In this document: one piece after another, positions 51,648 to 61,800 of the stretch
How the letters are laid out: every line of letters starts with the position of its first letter
How positions within the stretch are numbered: position 1 is the stretch's first letter
Origin: Martinezella lusitana
Lineage (GTDB): Bacteria > Pseudomonadota > Alphaproteobacteria > Rhizobiales > Rhizobiaceae
DNA length: 64,000 nt
NCBI RefSeq assembly: GCF_014207095.1
Contig: NZ_JACHBG010000023.1
Span: forward strand, 21,408 to 85,407
Direction: 5' to 3'
Program-made: the position numbers and the translations under genes
The notes under the pieces: model-generated
Seen by the model: only the letters and a program-made list of their open reading frames with translations
The model's database searches: none
Told to the model about the DNA's origin: nothing

Positions 51648-51664
51648 CCAACATCAAGAGCAAA
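51648..51664 (+). repeat. tRNA-3'-end-like repeat, copy H (right half)
   Basis: AACATCAAGAGCAAACC, the acceptor-like tail cut from the left half at 50253 by the IS. Confidence 0.45.
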
Positions 51665-51872
51665 CCTATTTGCAATGTGGCATCGCGCAGACAGCAATAC
51701 CAACAGCCGCGTTGCAGTTATTCATTCGTGAATTGGTGTTCTGCATGTCCCGCTGAGTCTCTGTAGACTCTCGGTGACGTCCACCCAGCTATCCGTTGGC
51801 TGAGGAGGTTATCATGGCGAAGTCCTGCCGCCCTTCCAGCATCTCTAGGATGCCGTCCATCCAGAGAGTGAG

Positions 51873-52304
51873 TCACCATATGGAGGGTTCTTGAACATTT
51901 CTCTTTATCTTGTCCAAGTTGCTCGGGGTCGCACGTACTATTCCGTATGGTCTGCACCCGAGGTTTTGAAATCGGCCGACGCTAAGAGTATCGTCAATCA
52001 CATCGAAGCCGATGTAAACGGTTCCCACTGCGGCCCACGCGTCTAGACTGATCTCACCTAATTCCATATATCTTGTCCGGATTGTCCATGAAGGGCGTTC
52101 CGCCCCCTTCAAGGTCGTTCGAACCGCGACATCAAACACATAGTCCCCTTTATCCTGATCAATGTGAACGGACTGAACCACACCTTCAATGAGGACCTGA
52201 CCGGCATTTATCGCGGCGTAGTTCACCCCACGAGCTGTGGTGCATGCGAAGCCGTGAAGCGGCGGTAAGAAGCAAAAGAGACCGAAGACTATGATTTTTT
52301 TCAC
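51873..52304 (-). CDS. Small exported protein of unknown function
   Basis: A 143-residue protein if the GTG at 52304 is used, which has GGAG seven bases upstream and gives a clean signal peptide (KKIIVFGLFCFLPPLHGFA); GTG 52319 would add five residues. The mature part begins CTTARGVNYAAINAGQVLIEG and looks like a small beta-rich domain. No family is recognised. Confidence 0.6.
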   Translation of the reverse strand: MKKIIVFGLFCFLPPLHGFACTTARGVNYAAINAGQVLIEGVVQSVHIDQDKGDYVFDVAVRTTLKGAERPSWTIRTRYMELGEISLDAWAAVGTVYIGFDVIDDTLSVGRFQNLGCRPYGIVRATPSNLDKIKRNVQEPSIW

Positions 52305-52446
52305 GTTTCTCTCCGCCACATTCAGGTTTTGCGCTCCGCTGCGTGCTATACGTGTCTAAATAATTTATATCCGCGTAAATTGCAAACATCAGCAAGCTGG
52401 TTTAATGAAGGGAGAGGTTACTCGCTTAAGTAGGGGAGAGTTTTCA

Positions 52447-55137
52447 ATGGTCCACATCCCGTTTGTAAGTTCTAACGGCTTGGTCACCGTGAACTTCAAT
52501 GACAATATGCCTGTGCCCACGTACAACATGATGATAATGACTCTTGGCTTGTTGGAGCGCAGTTCATTCGCGGGCAATTTCTTCGGTAAGAGCAGCGTTA
52601 TCTCTGTGGTCAATGATCCCAACGAATCATATTGGGATCACACTGCCCAAGTTTTACATTTTTCAACAATATCTCAGTCGCCAGATGGTAACTCTCATAG
52701 TTATTTCAGCTTGCTCGATGGTAGAGCCCATGTTGAAAGTCTGCAGAGTATTTTCGTTCACGAGCTGACGCATGCGTTGGTAGGCAAATTCGACCTGATT
52801 GATTTGGCCGGAAATCCGATATTCTTAAGGGACATCTCTGCAGGAGATAGAATTGCCGCCATGCTCGCGGATCCAACTGCGGATTTCATGGGTGAAACGG
52901 TTCGCATGACCAACGCGATCATGACGGAGATTTCGGGGCCTGAGGCACGAGGACATTATCTTAACACCGGTACGGATGTTGATGCCTTGGCCAAAGCAGG
53001 GGTTACTACCAACGGTCAATCGGTCGATGCTGTGATTTTCGGTGGGCTTCATGGTGCTCGTGATCTTACGATAGACAGAGGCACGTCGATCCACGCTGGC
53101 AAACCCGAAATTGCTCTTATCATCGGGGGCGATGGAAACGAGAAAATCGCCGCAGGTGGCGGCAGAGACTACGTTTACGGCGGAGCTGGGGACGATATCC
53201 TTGTTGGCGGCAAGGCGGACTTTAATGACCTGTCGCTTGATACCGCTCATCCAGAATGGGATGATGGTGAGACTGACCAGTTGTCTGGTGGAGCTGGGCG
53301 TGATGAGTACTACATCTATAGCAACCATGTTGTTGTGGAAACGCCACTCACCGATCCGTCGGTAGCCGATCTTATCAACAACCAGATCGATTTCGTTGAT
53401 GCAACTGACCAAGATTTCAAAATTCACTTCCAGTTTCATGATTCTGACGGAAGAGTTCAATCTCTCGATTTGACGCCGGCGATGGTTCGCGCTGGTGTGG
53501 ATTCGAACGATGGTTTGCCGGTTTATAAATTCGGCACTAAAGCCCTTGATGGTTATACCGGGCACATCATGGGGCAGGAGATTGGCGACAAGCTGGTTGT
53601 CTTTGTTACAATAGGCTATCAGGTCGCCGCCGTTCTGGGTGGATTTTACAACTGGCCAAAGTACCCGCAGGGTCCCGTTATCGGGACACCTGGAAACGAC
53701 ACCTTCTATGGCAGCAGTGGCAATGACCACATATACGGCGGTGATGGGAGTGATACATTCCACGATAGTGCTGGCGATGACATCTACGATGGCGATCATG
53801 CCGGGCCTCCCCAAGGAAACAGAAACTTTGTTTCCCTGACTCAGGATGGGAATGGTTGGGTGGACCAGGTCGTCTTTGATGGTGTCCTATCGGACTATAT
53901 CTTTACTCTCAATGCGGACGGCTCGGCTACGGTCGTCGGAGCAAGTTCGGGGTCCGATAAGCTCATTGGTATCGAGGTCGTAAAGTTCTCGGGAGATAAT
54001 ACGGTCTATCAACTTTCCGATTTGCTCGCTCCGTCCATTCCCACTCCCACTGTTGTTGGCACATCCGGTGACGACCACTTGACCGGCACGGATGGCAATG
54101 ATGTGTTCGACAGCCTTGGTGGCAATGACAATGTGAATGGCGGTGAGGGTAGCGATACCTATCTTTATTCCGTCAACGATGGCGATGAGTATATCGATGA
54201 CGAAGCCGGCTCGGTGATCGACGTCGACGTCCTGAAGATGAAGGATCTCAACTATGCCGACGTCACGTTCACCCACGATAGCTGGTCCTCGAACCTGGTG
54301 TTGACGGTCAACTCGACCAACCACGTCATCACGCTCGACGAGCAATACTATGCGGCATCCGAAGGCTGGGGTCTTGAGAGGATCGACTTTGCCGACGGCA
54401 TCTCGGTCGGTCTGCAGCATTCGGACGAGGTCTGGAGCTACAAGGGCTCGAAGGGCAACGACCATATTGTCGGCGCCATCTGGGGCAAGCAGGACATTTT
54501 CGAGGGTGGCAAGGGTAACGACTTCCTGAGCGGGGAGGGCGGCAGCGACATCTACATCTACTCGAAGGGCGACGGCTCGGACATCATCCACGACGGCGTC
54601 GGTTTCACCGACGAGGTCAATGTGGACGTCCTGAAGCTGACGGATCTCAACCAGGCCGATCTTTCCTTTGCCCGCGATGGCACCAATCTTAAGATCACGG
54701 TGAACCAGACCGGTGAGACGATCACCGTCGACGATCAGTTCTATCGGCCGGATGAGAACTACGGCGTCGAGAAGATCGAGTTTGCCGATGGCTCCTCCTG
54801 GGATCTGCAGGATATCTGGCAGAATGTGCCGGCCCCGTCAGCCCAGCGGATTGCGCAGATGAGCGCTTCCACGCATCATCCGGCTCCTTCGCCAGTATCA
54901 AATGGGGACGACTACTCCGCTGACATCATCCGGTTCCCGACGACAGCGTCCAACAGCCACGCGAATGCCGTACAGGCGGTCGATCCCGCGGTTCTGCACC
55001 ATGCCGCCGCCGACGGCAATGCTGGCCAGAGCGCCGACAACATCATCTCACTGCAGGATTTCCTGCACGGCATGCAGAATGACGACCATGCGACCGATCT
55101 CTGGTTCGAGCCGGAGCCGATCGGTAGCGTCATCTGA
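52447..55137 (+). CDS. RTX-type calcium-binding secreted protein
   Basis: An 896-residue protein from the ATG at 52447 (GGGGAGAG upstream) with no N-terminal signal peptide. HELTH at residues 105-109 resembles a zincin site, but the downstream Gly-His of serralysins is missing. RTX nonapeptides appear near residues 240 (GGAGDDILVGG), 420 (GSSGNDHIYGGDGSD), 540 and 690. Two HCBP-related units of about 125 residues end the array. The last 60 residues should hold the type I secretion signal. The transporter genes follow. Confidence 0.8.
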   Translation: MVHIPFVSSNGLVTVNFNDNMPVPTYNMMIMTLGLLERSSFAGNFFGKSSVISVVNDPNESYWDHTAQVLHFSTISQSPDGNSHSYFSLLDGRAHVESLQSIFVHELTHALVGKFDLIDLAGNPIFLRDISAGDRIAAMLADPTADFMGETVRMTNAIMTEISGPEARGHYLNTGTDVDALAKAGVTTNGQSVDAVIFGGLHGARDLTIDRGTSIHAGKPEIALIIGGDGNEKIAAGGGRDYVYGGAGDDILVGGKADFNDLSLDTAHPEWDDGETDQLSGGAGRDEYYIYSNHVVVETPLTDPSVADLINNQIDFVDATDQDFKIHFQFHDSDGRVQSLDLTPAMVRAGVDSNDGLPVYKFGTKALDGYTGHIMGQEIGDKLVVFVTIGYQVAAVLGGFYNWPKYPQGPVIGTPGNDTFYGSSGNDHIYGGDGSDTFHDSAGDDIYDGDHAGPPQGNRNFVSLTQDGNGWVDQVVFDGVLSDYIFTLNADGSATVVGASSGSDKLIGIEVVKFSGDNTVYQLSDLLAPSIPTPTVVGTSGDDHLTGTDGNDVFDSLGGNDNVNGGEGSDTYLYSVNDGDEYIDDEAGSVIDVDVLKMKDLNYADVTFTHDSWSSNLVLTVNSTNHVITLDEQYYAASEGWGLERIDFADGISVGLQHSDEVWSYKGSKGNDHIVGAIWGKQDIFEGGKGNDFLSGEGGSDIYIYSKGDGSDIIHDGVGFTDEVNVDVLKLTDLNQADLSFARDGTNLKITVNQTGETITVDDQFYRPDENYGVEKIEFADGSSWDLQDIWQNVPAPSAQRIAQMSASTHHPAPSPVSNGDDYSADIIRFPTTASNSHANAVQAVDPAVLHHAAADGNAGQSADNIISLQDFLHGMQNDDHATDLWFEPEPIGSVI

Positions 55138-55215
55138 GCCAGTAGGCGCTCAACTATCTGACGCGCGCGCCAAGCGCGCGTCAGACATGCTCCCATTTCA
55201 GTGCGCAAGGCGAAC

Positions 55216-57006
55216 ATGCCAACATTTCAGGGCCAACTTCGGGATCGCCTCGGCTTGCGCCGGGCGTGGATAGAGATCGCGATCTTCACGATTGTCGTGA
55301 ATGCTCTGCTCCTCGTTCCCTCTCTTTACATGATGCAGGTCTACGACCGCATTCTGCCCGCTGCCAGCATCACAACACTCATCTATCTGTCGTTGATCGC
55401 GACTGCTGCCCTGGCACTTCTTGCGGTGCTCGATATCGTCCGCTCCTTCTATTGTCAGCGCGTCGCCGTCTCCCTCGATCGCGAGCTTGGCGAAGCGGCT
55501 TTCGTCGCGTCGATGAATTCTCCAAGGGCCGAGAGTGGCGATACCCAGCCATTGCGCGATCTTTCGACGGTCAGAACCTTTGTCGCGTCAAAGGGGCTGG
55601 CAAATCTGGTGGACTTGCCGTTCGTACCGTTCTTCCTGGTGTTGCTTCTGTTCATCCATCCGATCCTCAGCCTCGTGACATTGGCTGGCGCGATCGGATT
55701 GATCATCCTTGTCATCATCAACCAAGCCGTTGCTCACAAGGCAGGTTTGCGGGCACAGGAAGCGTCCGTAACCGCCAATCTGCTGGCGCAGTCATTCGTC
55801 AGAAACGCAGACACCGTCCGCGGCATGGGCATGACCGACAACATCCTGCACGTCTGGGGGAACCACTTCGCCCAGGCTGCCCGTTCCCAGGACAGCGCGG
55901 CTGGCTCTGCATCGACATTTGCCGGTATCTCCAAAGTCATTCGCATGGCACTGCAAATGGCAATTCTTGGCACTGGGGCGGTCCTTGTCATGAGGGGCGA
56001 GATGACCGGTGGAATGATCTTCGCCTCCTCGATGATTTCCGGCCGGGCGTTGCAGCCGATCGATCAACTGGTCGCCGGCTGGAGGCAGGTTTTCGATGCC
56101 CGCAAGGCATGGCAACGCCTGAAGGAGACGCTGTCGTCCGATCAGATGGGGCAACAACGACGGATCGAGCTTCCGGAGCCTTCCGGACAGATCTCAGTTC
56201 GTGACCTCGTCTGGGCGCCAGCCCAGACGCAAGGTGCCGCACCCGTTCTCAAACGCTTGAATTTTGACATTGCAGCCGGCGAGGCCATCGCGATCCTCGG
56301 ACCGAGCGGAGCCGGCAAGTCTACTTTGGCCAGGCTCCTTGCCGGTATTGGCACGCCCACCGGAGGATCACTCAGCTTGGACGGAGCCGATTATAGAACC
56401 TGGAATACCCGACAGTTCGGCCGCAATGTCGGATATCTGGCGCAGGATGTTCAGCTGCTCCCCGGCTCGATTGCCCAGAACATTGCGCGCTTCGATCCGT
56501 CGGCCAGCGATGATGAAGTCACCACGGCAGCCGGCAACGCTGAGGCCCATACCCTGATCCTTGGACAAAGACAGGGATACCAGACCGTCATCTCCTCCTC
56601 GGGCTCATCATTGTCAGGTGGGACAAAGCAACGGATTGGTCTTGCCCGCGCGTTCTTTCGCAAGCCCCGCGTTCTCATTCTCGACGAGCCCAACGCCAAT
56701 CTGGACGCTGAAGGTGAAGCCGCACTCGAGAAAGCCCTCCTACATGCCAAATCATCGGGAACGACGGTCGTGATCGTGACGCATAGGCCCTCCATCGTTC
56801 TTAAGTGCGACCGGGCCATGATTGTGAAGGATGGTGCAATCGAGACGATCGGCGCGGCTGCCGACATCCTCAAGTCACTCTCGCCCAGGCGCATTCGCCA
56901 GGCACCTGTCGGCGATGCTGTCGACCGACCGGTGTTACCTTCACAAATTGGCGGTGCTGCACACGATGCAACACCAGGTGCGCTTGGTGTTTCGGAGGAT
57001 GCATGA
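55216..57006 (+). CDS. Type I secretion ABC transporter (PrtD-like)
   Basis: A 596-residue inner-membrane exporter; ATG 55216 has AAGG five bases upstream, and GTG 55201 is an alternative. Membrane domain to about residue 300, then the ATPase: Walker A GPSGAGKST, signature LSGGTKQR and Walker B VLILDEPNANLD. The signature is typical of PrtD/HasD exporters of RTX proteins. It overlaps the adaptor gene by four bases. The outer-membrane TolC-type partner is not in the window. Confidence 0.92.
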   Translation: MPTFQGQLRDRLGLRRAWIEIAIFTIVVNALLLVPSLYMMQVYDRILPAASITTLIYLSLIATAALALLAVLDIVRSFYCQRVAVSLDRELGEAAFVASMNSPRAESGDTQPLRDLSTVRTFVASKGLANLVDLPFVPFFLVLLLFIHPILSLVTLAGAIGLIILVIINQAVAHKAGLRAQEASVTANLLAQSFVRNADTVRGMGMTDNILHVWGNHFAQAARSQDSAAGSASTFAGISKVIRMALQMAILGTGAVLVMRGEMTGGMIFASSMISGRALQPIDQLVAGWRQVFDARKAWQRLKETLSSDQMGQQRRIELPEPSGQISVRDLVWAPAQTQGAAPVLKRLNFDIAAGEAIAILGPSGAGKSTLARLLAGIGTPTGGSLSLDGADYRTWNTRQFGRNVGYLAQDVQLLPGSIAQNIARFDPSASDDEVTTAAGNAEAHTLILGQRQGYQTVISSSGSSLSGGTKQRIGLARAFFRKPRVLILDEPNANLDAEGEAALEKALLHAKSSGTTVVIVTHRPSIVLKCDRAMIVKDGAIETIGAAADILKSLSPRRIRQAPVGDAVDRPVLPSQIGGAAHDATPGALGVSEDA

Positions 57007-58325
57007 TGCCGAGTACAACGGGTTCATGGCGAGAACAACTGTCCCTTTCCACGCGAGCGCCTGCCTGGGCCGGCTACGTCGCCATCCTTGGATTTGGCCT
57101 GACGTTTGGAACCTGGGCCGCATTTGCGCCGATCTCCGGAGCAGCCGTTGCAAGTGGCACGATCGCAGCCGCCGGCCGCAATATTCAAATGCAGCACCTG
57201 GAAGGCGGAATGATCAGGGATATCCGTGTCCGCGATGGGGATATCGTTCACAAGGGTGATATTCTGGTCACTTTGAATGATACCGCGGCGAAGACGCAGC
57301 TGAACCGATTGATCAAGCAATGGCTGACCCTGACGATGCAGGCGCGGCGGCTCGAAGCGGAGCGTGACGGCCGGGGTGCCTTTGTTGCGACGATTCTTCG
57401 CCGTCTCGGTCCATTGGATTTCAATGCGAGCGAGATCATTCGGGAAGAAAGAAAGATGTTCACCGCCAGGCTCGCGCGCTTCCGTTCCGAACAGCTGATC
57501 CTCGCGCAGAGATTGACCCAACTTGGAGAAACCAAGGCAGGCTTGGTCGAGCAGAAGATCGCGATCGACAAGCAGTCGCAGGTCGTGAAAGACGAGCTTG
57601 CGCGTAAGCAAGGGCTTCTCGAACGCGGATTGATCAACCGTTCTGACTACACTGAGCTGCTGCGTATAGACGCCGACCTTCTGGGGCAGGCGGCCGCCAT
57701 TACTTCCCAGCAAGCGGCCACCGGCTCTCAAATCGCCGAGGCACGTGAGCAGATCGAAAGGTTACGCTCTCAGCGCGTCGAGGAGGCTGTGACCAAGCTG
57801 AACGAGGCGAGGAACACACTGCGTGACGTCGAGGAACAGATCGCGGCCGCTATCGGTGTGCTAGATCGCACCGTTGTCCATGCACCGACAGACGGGATCG
57901 TCGTCACTTCGCTCTACAATACCGTCGGCAACGTAATTGCGCCCGGCGAGAAGGTCATGGAGATCCTGCCGACCTCCAAACGTCCTCTGGTCGAGGCGCG
58001 CCTGAAGCCGACCGACATCGACGTTGTGCGTGTGGGACAGCCTGCACGGCTGCGCTTCTCTGCTCTCAACGCTCGCTACACGCCTGAGATCGAGGCGGTC
58101 GTCCAGCAGGTCTCGGCCGACCGCCTTATCGACCAGGCGACGCAGCAACCATATTATCGCGCGCTACTCACAATTACAGCTGATCTGCCAGCATCGATCC
58201 CCGAGGAGCAACTGCATCCGGGCATGCCGGTGGAGACGTTCATCAGCACGGAGGACAGGACCTTCTTTAGTTACCTGATGCGACCGCTCCTGGATTCGAT
58301 GCGGCACGCATTCGTGGAAGACTAA
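57003..58325 (+). CDS. HlyD-family membrane-fusion protein
   Basis: A 440-residue adaptor from the ATG at 57003. One N-terminal membrane helix (GYVAILGFGLTFGTWAAFAP), then a lipoyl half (MIRDIRVRDGDIVHKGDIL), a long coiled coil about residues 100-290, the second lipoyl half and a C-terminal beta barrel (RLKPTDIDVVRVGQPARLRF). It bridges the ABC exporter and TolC. Confidence 0.92.
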   Translation: MMPSTTGSWREQLSLSTRAPAWAGYVAILGFGLTFGTWAAFAPISGAAVASGTIAAAGRNIQMQHLEGGMIRDIRVRDGDIVHKGDILVTLNDTAAKTQLNRLIKQWLTLTMQARRLEAERDGRGAFVATILRRLGPLDFNASEIIREERKMFTARLARFRSEQLILAQRLTQLGETKAGLVEQKIAIDKQSQVVKDELARKQGLLERGLINRSDYTELLRIDADLLGQAAAITSQQAATGSQIAEAREQIERLRSQRVEEAVTKLNEARNTLRDVEEQIAAAIGVLDRTVVHAPTDGIVVTSLYNTVGNVIAPGEKVMEILPTSKRPLVEARLKPTDIDVVRVGQPARLRFSALNARYTPEIEAVVQQVSADRLIDQATQQPYYRALLTITADLPASIPEEQLHPGMPVETFISTEDRTFFSYLMRPLLDSMRHAFVED

Positions 58326-58331
58326 TCGGTC

Positions 58332-58463
58332 ACCCGCGGCGCGGAACTGACGACGGTGCGTGACAATCTCCGCCACTCCTCGATCGCCACAATCTCGGTC
58401 TGCCTTCAGAATAACGAGGTCAAACGCTCCCGGCAGATGGATGAGGCGTTCGCTGCAGAATAA
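58332..58463 (+). pseudogene. Remnant C-terminus of a tyrosine recombinase
   Basis: A 43-codon frame ending at TAA 58461 reads ELTTVRDNLRHSSIATISVC and then LQNNEVKRSRQMDEAFAAE. This matches the end of a phage-type integrase. The usual catalytic Tyr (SIYLH-type) is Cys here (SVCLQ) and the first 90% of the gene is gone, so it is inactive. It sits just after the adaptor gene. Confidence 0.65.
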
Positions 58464-58878
58464 CTGGGTACCTAACCTCTTCGGTTGCCAGGCTTGGCGA
58501 ACTTTATTTTTTCATTTTCTAAAGTGATACCATTTGCAAATAGTGCTACTTTAGGTATAGAAAGTTCGCACGGTGGCCATAAACGCAACCGAAACGTCGT
58601 CGCGAGGGGCGCCGTCATTTCCTCGATTAAGTGCTCGCAAAAATTGGTACGAAAAGCAAATGCTTAGCCTCGTTCCAGTTTGGCGAGTTCAGCGTGGATG
58701 GTTCCTTAGCCTATGTGGCGAAGTGTCGCCAGCGGTATTCGCCAGACTTTGAATAATGCCGACTCCATCGCCGGATTCGTCGAAGGGGAACATTTGTTCC
58801 ACGTTTTATGCCCGCCATAGTTGCCGTTCCGTGCCTTGCCGTCTGTTGCCGACAACCAAGAGAAAGAGCATAAGCAGC
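58464..58878. other. Intergenic stretch before the autotransporter gene
   Basis: AT-rich between 58500 and 58570, the likely promoter zone. No further gene is supported. The frame upstream of 58879 continues the autotransporter reading to ATG 58756 but lacks a signal-peptide-like start. Confidence 0.35.
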
Positions 58879-61800
58879 ATGTGTTCGAAAAAGACCAGAG
58901 AGCCCTTCCCGCGATTCCTTTTGCCGACGGGCGTGTGTGTTGCGCTCACCGGCGCGGGCATTATTCCCGCGCATGCGACCTGCAGCACGGCAGGCCTCAC
59001 CGTGACCTGCTCGGGTGTCGCCAACCCACTCGCGCCGAGCTACGCGAACAGCGCGAACAACATCAATGCGACCGTCAACCCCGGTGCGAGCGTTGGAGTG
59101 CTGCTCGGCGTCGGCGGCACCGCGATGTCACTGACGGGCAATAACAACACGCTGACCAACAACGGCACGATCGACCCGTCGGCGCTCGGCTCCGGGCTCG
59201 GCGTGCTGTCGAGCGGCGCCGTGGTCGGCAACGCATCGGCGAGCCCGAATACCACGGTCATCAACAACGGTACGATGTACGGCTCGACCGGGGTGGCGGT
59301 CAGCGGCGTGACAGGCATGGCGCTGTCGGTCCAGAACGGCACGGGCGGGACGTCGAACATCAGGAACACCGGCACGATCGGCTCGAACCCGCTGGTCGGC
59401 GCGACGCTGAGCGGCGCGGATGCGCCGGTGGTCGCCGCATACGGCGGCGGCACGGTCAACATGACGAATAGCGGCACGATCTACGGCCGCGTCTCGTTTG
59501 GTTCGAACGGCACGCCGGGGCAGGGCAATACGTTCACCAATTCAGGCACGATCAACGGCGGCGTGTCGATGGGCGCGAATGGCAACAACACGTTCACTGC
59601 CGTGACGGGCTCATCGGTCAACACGGCGGGCGGCACCGGTGGCGCGTTCAACATCACGGTCGGCCCGAACACGCTCAACGTAGCGGCGACGGGCATCGTT
59701 GACGGTGGCGCGGGCGGCAACAACATGCTCAAGCTGCAGCAGGGCGTGTCCGCGAACGGCACGATCGCGGTCAACAACTACATCAACTTCAATCATCTGA
59801 ACGTCCAGGCCGGCAACTGGACGATCAACGGCGCGTCGACCGCGCAGGACGCGACGCTGTCGGGCGGCGTCGCGATCATCAACGACAACGCATCGCTCGG
59901 CACCGGCACCATCACGGCCACCGGCGGCGCGTTGCAGGCGGGCACGGCCGGGCTCGACGTTTCCAACAATGTGGCGCTCGGCGCGGGCGGGTTGACGGTG
60001 CAGGGCGCGACGGGGCTCACGCTATCGGGCACGGTGTCGGGTGGCGGCGCTCTGACGAAGAACGATGGCGGCACGCTGACGTTGTCGGGTGCGAGCACGT
60101 ACACGGGCGGCACCAACCTGAACGGCGGTGGACTGATAGTCAGCAACAGCGCGGCACTCGGCACCGGCGCGTTGAACGTCAACGCGGCAGCGTCGCTCGA
60201 CGCGAGCACGAACGTGACGCTGGGCAACGGGATCAATCTCGCCACCGGCACCACGCTCACGATCGGCGGCAGCAACAACCTCGGGCTGTCCGGCACGATC
60301 GCGGGCGCCGGCGGCCTCGTGAAGAACGGCGCGGCGACGACGATGCTGACCGGCGCGAACACGTATACGGGCGAGACGACGATCAATGCCGGCACGCTCG
60401 CGCTCGGTGCGGGCGGGAGCATCGCGGCGACCGGTACGCTGAACCTGACCGGCGCGGGCGCGACGTTCGACCTGAGCGGCGCGTCGGGTGCGCAGACCAT
60501 CGGCTCGCTGGCGGGGGCGGCCGGGACGAACGTGGACCTCGGCAGCAATTCGCTGACGATCGACGGCACCATCAATGCGACCTACGCAGGCACGATCGGC
60601 GGCGCGGGCAGCGTAACAGTGTCCGGCGCCGGCACGCAATCGCTGACCGGCACGAACGTCTACACCGGCGGCACGAACCTGAACGGCGGCAACCTCGTCG
60701 TCGGCAGCAACACGGCGCTGGGTTCCGGTGCGGTGAACGTCAACGGCTCGTCGACGCTCGATGCGACCACCAACGTGTCGCTCGCAAACGGCATCAACGT
60801 CGCCACCGGCACGACGCTGACGCTGGGCGGCAGTACCGCGCTCGGGCTCAGCGGCACGATCTCCGGCGGCGGCGGGCTGATCAAGAACGGCGCGGCGACC
60901 ACGACGCTGAACGGCGCGAACACCTACACGGGCGGCACGACGATCAATGCCGGCACACTCGCACTAGGCGCTGGCGGCAGCCTCGCATCGATGGGCGCAG
61001 TGAACCTCGCCAGTTCAGGCGCGACGTTTGACCTGAGCAGTGCCACGGGCGCGCAGTCGATCGGCGCGCTGAACGGCGTGGCTGGCACGAACGTGAACCT
61101 CGGCGCCAACGCGCTGACGCTGGGCGGGACGGCCGGCGGCACGTTCAGCGGCGCGATCGGCGGCGCAGGCAGCCTGACGCTGGCCGGCAGCGGCGCACAG
61201 ACACTTGCCGGCGCGAGCACCTACACGGGCGGCACGCACCTGAACAGCGGCAGCCTCGTGCTCGGCAACAGTGCGGCGCTTGGCACCGGCGCACTGAACG
61301 TCAATGTGTCGGCGTTGCTCGATACGAGCGCGAACGTGACGCTCAGCAACACGGTCAATCTCGCTGCCGGCTCGACGCTGACGCTGGGCGGCAGCAACGC
61401 GCTCACGCTGAGCGGCGGAATCGCCGGCGCGGCTGCGCTCGTGAAGAACGGCGCGGCGACCACGACGCTGAACGGCGCGAACACCTACACGGGCGGCACG
61501 ACGATCAATGCCGGCACACTCGCACTAGGCGCTGGCGGCAGCCTCGCGTCGATGGGCGCAGTGAGCCTCGCCAGTGCGGGCGCGACGTTTGACCTGAGCG
61601 GCGCATCGGGCGCGCAGACGATCGGCGCGCTGTCGGGCGTCGTGGGGACGAACGTCAATCTGGGCGGCAACGCGCTGACGTTGGCCGGCAGCGGCAACAC
61701 GACGTACAGCGGCGCGATCGGCGGCGTAGGCAGCCTGACGATGGCCGGCAGCGGCACACAGACACTTACCGGCGCAAGCACCTACGCGGGCGGCACCACG

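Noticed and set aside
59040..61781. Long minus-strand frames opposite the autotransporter
   Set aside because: They are mirror images of a GC-rich repeat sequence, low in complexity and without starts or family motifs.
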